The position numbers and the translations under genes were made by a program. This document shows positions 36,964 to 41,969 of a DNA stretch of 41,969 bases, piece after piece. Positions within the stretch are counted from its first letter, which is position 1. Each line of letters begins with the position of its first letter. Below the pieces are notes generated by a model. It searched no databases. It was not told the origin of the DNA and saw nothing but the letters and a program-made list of their open reading frames with translations. This DNA comes from a virus, in the IMG/VR virus record IMGVR_UViG_3300032236_000430, positions 1 to 41,969 of that record, one strand, 5' to 3'.

Positions 36964-37857
36964 TTATCTTGTGATATGAACGCGAGGAGGGAACTGCTCT
37001 TGCTGGCGACGTACTTCAACAAGAAGTCTGTCGTTGTACATCTGCTTCAGCATACGAGAAAGGTTGGCTGCGCTTCCGATAGGATTTGCAGTACCCTGAG
37101 CAGCTGCTTCAGCTGTTGTTGCTGGGACACGACCAAGATCAAGATATACAGCCATACGATAGGCAGCACCTAGGACAATAACTTCACGAGCAGATGAAGG
37201 CAAGCCTGTCACTGTTTCGAAGTTGTCTGTGGTGTTAGACATCGTAGGTGGCTTGTTGCTATAACGAATAGTTACAGTACGTCCTGGAATAATACCGTCA
37301 GAGATGCTGATAGTTTTTCCTGTTGACCATGTGGCTGGATCAGCGGTACGGTCTACACGGTAGTGTCGGATTGGTAGCCATTCTTTAGATGGGCCAATCG
37401 TCTGCCATGAGATGCCGAGAATATCAATACAGTCCGCTGGAAGCGGATAGGTGGTACGAGCAGCTGAGAACGAGAATGTCGTTGTGGCTGTACCATAAAG
37501 GTCTGGATAGACAGCATCGACAGCAGAGTTAATATTGCGTTCGATAGCGAATCGAGGGAACGTAGGAGCGATGGTTACTCTAGTTCCAGCAGTATGCGAT
37601 ACCGCAGTGGTACCACGATACCCACGACCATAAGGAGCAACGATAGCAGTATTAGATGTTTTATCAAAACTGTCTATCCAGATAAGTTCATCATCAATTT
37701 CGACCAACCCACGAGAAAGGGTCGATCCGTTCTGGACCACGAAGGAAAGGTCAGAGGCTCCAAGGTTGTTTATCAAGGAGGTGGCTTGATCCTGACGCTG
37801 GGTGTAGCCAGAGAGCAAAAGGTGCGTCTCGTTTACAAGGTCAATTAGTGTTGTCAT
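36964..37857 (-). CDS. Head-to-tail adaptor-like protein
   Basis: A 297-residue protein, TTLIDLVNETHLLLSGYT at the N-terminus, then a beta-rich middle (TNTAIVAPYGRGYRGTTAV) and a helical C-terminal part (SAANLSRMLKQMYNDRLLVE). The size and pattern resemble adaptor proteins that connect portal and tail in actinophages. Its ATG overlaps the upstream stop (TAATG). The role is inferred from position and pattern. Confidence 0.6.
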   Translation of the reverse strand: MTTLIDLVNETHLLLSGYTQRQDQATSLINNLGASDLSFVVQNGSTLSRGLVEIDDELIWIDSFDKTSNTAIVAPYGRGYRGTTAVSHTAGTRVTIAPTFPRFAIERNINSAVDAVYPDLYGTATTTFSFSAARTTYPLPADCIDILGISWQTIGPSKEWLPIRHYRVDRTADPATWSTGKTISISDGIIPGRTVTIRYSNKPPTMSNTTDNFETVTGLPSSAREVIVLGAAYRMAVYLDLGRVPATTAEAAAQGTANPIGSAANLSRMLKQMYNDRLLVEVRRQQEQFPPRVHITR

Positions 37858-38144
37858 TAGGATACAATTCTCCGCGCTGCTTCATCTTCGCCAAGTCCAG
37901 TTTTGCCAATAGCAAGCATGCTTAAGATGCCAGGCGTATCGCTGTAATAATTTTTGTTACCATTGCGAGATGCATAGATTAAGTTAAGCACATCGATGCC
38001 ACGGGTGGCGTTATGTGAGCCTAAAACTACTGTACCCCATTTAAGGCAAGCACCATCAAAATCGTATTGGGGTACACCTTTGACAATGGTACCCGCTAAA
38101 CGGTTCATGTGATATGTTGCTGTTAAGCCATCACCAATAGCCAT
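37857..38144 (-). CDS. Small structural-region protein (95 aa)
   Basis: A 95-residue protein, MAIGDGLTATYHMNRLAGTI and on. The last third (GILSMLAIGKTGLGEDEAARRI) is a helical end typical of short head-tail connector region proteins. No family was recognised. It is close to its neighbours on both sides. Confidence 0.6.
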   Translation of the reverse strand: MAIGDGLTATYHMNRLAGTIVKGVPQYDFDGACLKWGTVVLGSHNATRGIDVLNLIYASRNGNKNYYSDTPGILSMLAIGKTGLGEDEAARRIVS

Positions 38145-38165
38145 GATATACCCCTTTACTTAAAT

Positions 38166-38291
38166 TTACTTAGTGCCTTTGTTGGTTCCACCAACGCCTT
38201 TATAGTCGCCATACGCGCCGCTTGGGCGTCCCGACAAATGACTTGAAACATCACCGATAATTGTGTCGCTGCATCCGCATTCTTTGCACAT
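38166..38291 (-). CDS. Tiny Cys/Gly protein (41 aa)
   Basis: ATG 38291 lies one base after the upstream stop, with AAGAAGG nine bases back. The 41-residue product begins MCKECGCSDTIIG, with three Cys in CKECGC, and ends in a Gly/Lys-rich tail. It could hold one metal ion with partner ligands. Its function is unknown. Confidence 0.6.
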   Translation of the reverse strand: MCKECGCSDTIIGDVSSHLSGRPSGAYGDYKGVGGTNKGTK

Positions 38292-38292
38292 G

Positions 38293-38448
38293 TTATTTTA
38301 CCTTCTTTAGGTTAGGGTTAGCTTTCTTAGCAGCAGGAGATGTCTTACGGGTAGCAGATGCTAAGATAGCTCCAGCTGCCTTCTGTGACACTCCTTCTTT
38401 CTTTGCAATAGATGCTTGCACCTTTGCAAAACCTGTCTTCTTTTTCAC
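38293..38448 (-). CDS. Small Lys-rich protein (51 aa)
   Basis: GTG 38448 overlaps the upstream stop (GTGA). The 51-residue product (MKKKTGFAKVQASIAKKEGV and on) is a helical, strongly basic protein with a Pro/Lys tail, like small DNA-condensing or capsid-interior proteins. No family was recognised. Confidence 0.6.
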   Translation of the reverse strand: MKKKTGFAKVQASIAKKEGVSQKAAGAILASATRKTSPAAKKANPNLKKVK

Positions 38449-38618
38449 TTCTTGCCTGCCTTGATCTTGGCAATAAGTGCCTTGTCCATCTTGGCATCAG
38501 CTTTAGCTGTAGGTTTCTTAGCATCCATCTTGGCATCTGCCTTCTTGAATGCAGCCTTCTGAGCTGGCTTAAGATTCTTGGTGAGCTTAGCGTCTTGCTT
38601 CTTGTCTGACATTGCCAT
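38445..38618 (-). CDS. Small Lys/Asp/Ala-rich protein (57 aa)
   Basis: ATG 38618, six bases after AGGAGT, gives a 57-residue protein with repeats of KADAKMD (two close copies) and a KIKAGKK end. It is basic and probably disordered or helical. With its two small neighbours it forms a run of tiny proteins in the structural block. Confidence 0.65.
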   Translation of the reverse strand: MAMSDKKQDAKLTKNLKPAQKAAFKKADAKMDAKKPTAKADAKMDKALIAKIKAGKK

Positions 38619-38622
38619 GTGG

Positions 38623-39054
38623 TTACTCCTTAGGCGTGGTTGGGTTAAGTATCTTGTCTGTACTTGGCATATAATCTGCGTTGTAAGCCGTACCCATTTT
38701 TTCACTAGCAGCGTGGGCTGCTTGGATCTGGCTAGCGGAAGTACCAGCGGGCTGTAAGCCCTGACGCTTGGCATCTCGATAATCGGAAAGTTCTTTGTCC
38801 CACTTCTTAGCCGACATAGATTCAGGTCGACCAGAGTCTCCCGTGCCTAATTGGAGCGTGTGGATTTTACAAGCGAAGCAGCCTTCGACAAACTCTTGGT
38901 GGTCGTGAACATACTTTGGCTTATCTTCGGGCTTGTTCTGATAGTCCCAGGTTCCGTCACATTTGCTGCAACTATATTCCAGAGGGACAGTAACGTGTTG
39001 CTTGAGATCTGTGAACCCCCATTTCAAAACTCTAAGTGCGTGATCGCATTCCAT
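38623..39054 (-). CDS. Conserved actinophage protein with CxxC pairs (143 aa)
   Basis: A 143-residue protein. MECDHALRVLKWGFTDLKQH, CSKCDGTW, then CFACKIHTLQLGTGDSGRP and NADYMPSTDKI resemble proteins I recall from head-tail regions of other actinophages. Two CxxC pairs probably hold a zinc ion. It overlaps the glycosyltransferase gene by 23 bases. Its exact role is unknown. Confidence 0.7.
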   Translation of the reverse strand: MECDHALRVLKWGFTDLKQHVTVPLEYSCSKCDGTWDYQNKPEDKPKYVHDHQEFVEGCFACKIHTLQLGTGDSGRPESMSAKKWDKELSDYRDAKRQGLQPAGTSASQIQAAHAASEKMGTAYNADYMPSTDKILNPTTPKE

Positions 39055-40117
39055 TTTTGATTCCCATCATCATCTCAATGTTACGCTTAATTCTGTCAGT
39101 CTCAGGGCCTTTGCCCCTATGAGCTTCCTGAGCAAATGCGATAGCCGCATCCAACTCCTTCAGCTTAAAAGCAGCCTGGGCTGCAATGTCGTAGGCCTTC
39201 CAACTCCAGGCACTTGGCTCGTGGAGGTAGTGGATAACCTTAGGTAATTCGAAGCATGTGATAGCTGCGCTCAGAGCGAGCTCGTTATCACCCCTTCTAA
39301 GGGCGTCAGCGGCCATTCCTAGCCACGATTCCCCCTGATCGGGGCAGAACTCCACACCTTTGATGAACCAGGCCTCAGAAGGCCGTTCAAGGGCTCTTGC
39401 TGCATCGCCTGCCCAACGGCAGACAGCGGCCAATTCATGAGCCATTCCGTCCAAAGTAGTGACTTTTTCGGCACATCGTATGACATCCTCCCACTTGTGG
39501 TGGAAGTAATACTCTCGGGCGAGGTATGTCCACATACGGGCATCCTCTGGCATTTCCTTAACTGCGTCTTCTAGCATGGTCTCGTACTGGCCACGGGATT
39601 TAGTAACATCAGGCTGGTGCTTGATGACCGTCGTCGTGTCGCAGTAGGTGAACTCTTCGTTACCGTCTGCTCGGACTAAAGCTTCGTGGCAAGGCCACTT
39701 CCAGATCCAACCATGACGGCTGTGAAGCCGATCGACCTTCCATGCAAATCCTGTATCTAGAGAGACCCACCCTCTATCCGCTCCGCGCACCCACTGGTTC
39801 TGCACTTTGCGATAAAAATTCTTTTCAGGCATTTCGTCCATGTCCAAGATGAGGCACACATCTGCGTCCTCTGGGACTAGGGCTAGCGCTTGGTTCCGTG
39901 CTTCGTCGAATCTCCAAGGTGATACAACGGTTCTCCCGACAATGAGATTAGTTGCCTCACTGAGTAATTCCAAGGTATTATCCGTCGAGCCTGTGTCGAG
40001 GATGATACGGTAGTCTGATTCTCTTGTGGCTTCAAGCCACCGCTTGACATGCTTTCCTTCGTTTTTACAGATTGCATATGTCGCTATCTTTATCCTACTC
40101 TGGTGCTTCGCTTTCAT
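39032..40117 (-). CDS. Family 2 glycosyltransferase with helical-repeat tail
   Basis: A 361-residue protein. IKIATYAICKNE at the start and DTGSTDNT at 41-48 are the nucleotide-sugar site of GT2 enzymes; LILDMDEMP near residue 92 supplies the DxD metal motif. After about residue 190 the sequence becomes TPR-like helical pairs (WTYLAREYYFHHKWEDVIRC, WLGMAADALRRGDNELALSA). It would transfer a sugar from an activated donor; the acceptor is unknown. Its place between capsid and tail genes suggests a virion protein as acceptor. Similar GT2-TPR proteins occur in other phages. Confidence 0.85.
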   Translation of the reverse strand: MKAKHQSRIKIATYAICKNEGKHVKRWLEATRESDYRIILDTGSTDNTLELLSEATNLIVGRTVVSPWRFDEARNQALALVPEDADVCLILDMDEMPEKNFYRKVQNQWVRGADRGWVSLDTGFAWKVDRLHSRHGWIWKWPCHEALVRADGNEEFTYCDTTTVIKHQPDVTKSRGQYETMLEDAVKEMPEDARMWTYLAREYYFHHKWEDVIRCAEKVTTLDGMAHELAAVCRWAGDAARALERPSEAWFIKGVEFCPDQGESWLGMAADALRRGDNELALSAAITCFELPKVIHYLHEPSAWSWKAYDIAAQAAFKLKELDAAIAFAQEAHRGKGPETDRIKRNIEMMMGIKNGMRSRT

Positions 40118-40184
40118 TTAGTAAGTCCATTTCCATCAAAATGACTCGCTTGCGTATAAGCTCTTCTGGGGTTTCTTCTGTCAT
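40095..40184 (-). CDS. Tiny acidic peptide (29 aa) bridging two genes
   Basis: ATG 40184 overlaps the upstream stop (ATGA) and the 29-residue frame (MTEETPEELIRKRVILMEMD) ends 23 bases inside the glycosyltransferase gene. It may exist mainly to couple translation. It could instead be an accidental open frame. Confidence 0.4.
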   Translation of the reverse strand: MTEETPEELIRKRVILMEMDLLNESEAPE

Positions 40185-40444
40185 GTTATCGGGGTAATCG
40201 TTGCACCATATCCCGCTGCGACCAACTGGTCACGCTCCTGTTGAGTAATGGTGTAAATATGTCCGCCAATATAGGCGTGTTCTGCTGCTGTTACTTCTGA
40301 TACTTCAAAGGTGCGATTGCGTGTTACTACACCGTTAGTCATAAGCAGAGTGTCTGCGCGGTCAATCCGATAACGCCAAAATAGCGCACCGAAGCCAGCA
40401 GGACCTTCTGATGTGACTGGTGGTGTAAATTTGTAATTAGCCAT
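40181..40444 (-). CDS. Small protein after the capsid gene (87 aa)
   Basis: An 87-residue protein, MANYKFTPPVTSEGPAGFGA, then a beta-rich middle and TITQQERDQLVAAGYGATI. A protein of this size directly after the major capsid gene is often a decoration or head-completion protein. No family was recognised. Its ATG has GGAAGAG upstream. Confidence 0.65.
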   Translation of the reverse strand: MANYKFTPPVTSEGPAGFGALFWRYRIDRADTLLMTNGVVTRNRTFEVSEVTAAEHAYIGGHIYTITQQERDQLVAAGYGATITPIT

Positions 40445-40467
40445 GCTCTTCCTTTGTTAAGAGGAGA

Positions 40468-40485
40468 CTCCCCCCGAAGGGGGAG
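40468..40485 (-). other. GC hairpin after capsid gene, possible attenuator
   Basis: CTCCCCC-TTCG-GGGGGAG on the minus strand is a 7-bp stem with a TTCG tetraloop, placed between the capsid stop and the next start. It lacks a T run (TCTCCTCTT follows). It could weaken readthrough so that capsid protein is made in excess, or stabilise the capsid mRNA end. Confidence 0.65.
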
Positions 40486-40505
40486 CCGCCCGACCTAATT
40501 AGTTA

Positions 40506-41570
40506 TTAGGAGCTGTGGATCGAAGATGTTGATTCGATACGGATCAATGCAGGATCACGGTAGCGCTTGAAGCCAAGTACGCCGTACCATCCAATTGGAC
40601 GGAAGCGGAGCAACTTGTCAACGATTGGACCGAAGACCACATGTGGCTCTTCAGCAACCGCTTCAGCAAGAGCTTGCTTACCAGCAACGAGAGTACGGAA
40701 CACACGAACACCACCTGTACCATAGGTATAAGAGGTTGTTCCAAATGTACCTGAGTACGATGTGTTAGCTGCTGTTCCGATAGCACCGTCTGTGGTGTTG
40801 AACATACGTGGAGACTCGACGAACATCGCGCCTTCGTAGGTTCCGATAGTACCTGGCCAGAATTCAGATGAACCTGTCTCTGAGTACTTGTGATCGTCAC
40901 GCCATCCGCCTGAGCCAGTTTCGGCACGGAGATCGTGTGAAACTTCTGGGTGGATACCGACATAGTAGTAATCTCCCTGACGTGGAACTACCTTGTTAGC
41001 ACGAAGCTTAGCAACAGCCATACGGATGTCGCGAGACTTGATTGTGTCTGGTGTTGAACCAGCACGGATAAGTCCCTGGGTTACACCAGCGGTGTAAGAA
41101 CCATCGAAGGTTGAAACGAGAGATCCGTTGACCTCAGCGATAGCCTGTGGGCCACCGACGAGCTCAGCGAGCGCAACTGCATCGAGAGAGTCGAGCATGT
41201 TGTATGAGATGATGTCGACAAGAGCTGGATCGATATCTGAGAATGAGAACAACTCGAGCTTACGAGTAACGAGTGAAGCGTTACCGTATTCGTTGAGTGT
41301 TACTGTGATAGGTGTTGTTGAACCTAGTGCAATTGCGTCTGGATCTGTTGTCTCAGAGAGCGCAGTTGTAACTGGAGCCATATCTGAGTAGATGTTGAAG
41401 ACGATGGATGAACCAGGCATTGCCTGCTGTACTGGCTTCTTGTCCGCGAGATCGCGAACCATAGGCACAGCACGAAGTGCGAGTTCGATATAACGGTCAT
41501 ACGCTGTCTGTACAACTGATGTACCGACTGCAGAGCCTGTGTTATTCGTTCCTGTATAGGAAGTCGCCAT
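40506..41570 (-). CDS. Major capsid protein, N4-gp56 type
   Basis: A 354-residue protein resembling the N4-gp56 family of HK97-fold capsid proteins: YDRYIELALRAVPMVRDLAD near the N-terminus, PGSSIVFNIYSDM, then VTLNEYGNASLVTRKLELF in the core and a C-terminal region with GPIVDKLLRFRPIGWYGVLG. It builds the icosahedral shell around the scaffolding protein encoded just upstream. AAAGGGG precedes the ATG. A hairpin follows the stop codon. Confidence 0.9.
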   Translation of the reverse strand: MATSYTGTNNTGSAVGTSVVQTAYDRYIELALRAVPMVRDLADKKPVQQAMPGSSIVFNIYSDMAPVTTALSETTDPDAIALGSTTPITVTLNEYGNASLVTRKLELFSFSDIDPALVDIISYNMLDSLDAVALAELVGGPQAIAEVNGSLVSTFDGSYTAGVTQGLIRAGSTPDTIKSRDIRMAVAKLRANKVVPRQGDYYYVGIHPEVSHDLRAETGSGGWRDDHKYSETGSSEFWPGTIGTYEGAMFVESPRMFNTTDGAIGTAANTSYSGTFGTTSYTYGTGGVRVFRTLVAGKQALAEAVAEEPHVVFGPIVDKLLRFRPIGWYGVLGFKRYRDPALIRIESTSSIHSS

Positions 41571-41605
41571 GATGCGTTACCCCTTTCTAAGGGTTAGTGG
41601 ATAGA

Positions 41606-41969
41606 TTAAAATGCTCGACGGCCAGAGCCGCTGTAACCGTTGATACCTGTAATTGCGTCTAGATCCGCCTTTGTGAGGTTAGGATTGTTGATGCGGGCTG
41701 TCAGGTCAGCAACGTTTGTAGCTGGAATAGCTGACTCAGTCGCAGCGTTAATACGCTGGAACTGTGAGGCTTGCTCCAATCTCTGTTCGTCTACTGCGTC
41801 AGTTTGCTGCGCGGTCTGAAAGCCGAATACATCAGCGTTATCAGAAAGCCACGATTCAACCTGCTCGGGTGTTGCTACGTCGCTCGGAATGAACTTAGCG
41901 ATTTTGCTAGGTACACCCTTCGAGTCCAGCACGTCCTTGACGGTACGCTCACGGAGCATCGAGTCGCGC
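41606..41969 (-). CDS. Capsid scaffolding protein, C-terminal part (cut by window edge)
   Basis: This is the remainder of the frame that begins at 243. Through the terminal overlap the whole protein is 165 residues. The visible part includes VKDVLDSKGVPSKIAKFIPS, an acidic helical segment (WLSDNADVFG) and a C-terminal helix plus a Gly/Ser/Arg end (NGYSGSGRRAF). The basic C-terminus is typical of scaffolds that touch the inner capsid surface. A Met at 41959 is internal, not the true start. Confidence 0.75.
   Translation of the reverse strand, partial: RDSMLRERTVKDVLDSKGVPSKIAKFIPSDVATPEQVESWLSDNADVFGFQTAQQTDAVDEQRLEQASQFQRINAATESAIPATNVADLTARINNPNLTKADLDAITGINGYSGSGRRAF
41861..41969. repeat. 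Terminal direct repeat (right copy)
   Basis: Identical to bases 1-109. See the left copy: the gene structure crosses the join without interruption. Confidence 0.95.

Overview
The window is one complete genome of a circularly mapping, tailed, probably podovirus-like phage of an actinobacterium, about 41.86 kb. Bases 1-109 reappear exactly at 41861-41969, so the two ends are the same place and the scaffolding gene runs across the join. An actinobacterial host is indicated by a WhiB-family regulator (four iron-sulfur cysteines plus a GIWGG turn) and an actinobacterial-type secreted transglycosylase. The moderate G+C would suit freshwater Actinobacteria, but that is inference. I see no integrase, tRNA, CRISPR array or insertion sequence. 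I also recognise no DNA polymerase, so the phage probably uses the host enzyme.

Late genes lie on the minus strand and, read through the join, form one block of about 27 kb: terminase (13007), portal, a 1619-residue probable ejection protein and three further virion proteins (to 363), scaffolding protein (243 through the join to 41606), N4-gp56-type major capsid protein, a glycosyltransferase with a helical-repeat tail, small basic and Cys proteins, a tail adaptor, an Ala/Ser/Thr-repeat fibre, a protein with a major-tropism-determinant-like N-terminus, three related tail-tip proteins, a large tail protein, then amidase endolysin and holin-like genes (to 27802). A bidirectional terminator at 27.73 kb closes the block.

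The early regions are arranged differently. A roughly 800 bp non-coding hub (13008-13809) separates terminase from the plus-strand early genes (13810-20297). It holds AT-rich DNA, a perfect CRP/GlxR-type site, tandem repeats and palindromes. The plus-strand block carries a predicted amidoligase plus class II glutamine amidotransferase pair, a secreted transglycosylase, a Cys/Asp-rich miniprotein, several small unknowns, WhiB and an FmdB-type zinc ribbon. It is studded with a 16-bp palindrome (GTACGGGATACCGTAC): five identical copies, counting both orientations, and one near copy. Two of them sit about 42 bp downstream of the start of the -10 box of near-consensus sigma70 promoters.

The minus-strand block 27077-20323 is the DNA-metabolism module: a Cas4/RecB-like nuclease split by a small inserted gene, a DnaB/RecA-like ATPase, a PD-(D/E)XK resolvase-like nuclease, a primase split into overlapping CHC2 and TOPRIM genes, a DUF1599 protein, a HExxH protein, an HNH nuclease, a metallophosphoesterase and a sigma-like factor. 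A non-palindromic 11-mer (CCAACACAAAC) occurs seven times between 14.5 and 26.7 kb, always on the plus strand whatever the direction of transcription.

The least ordinary parts are the amidoligase/amidotransferase operon, the palindrome regulon, the strand-polarised 11-mer and the split nuclease whose iron-sulfur cysteines fall on two polypeptides.
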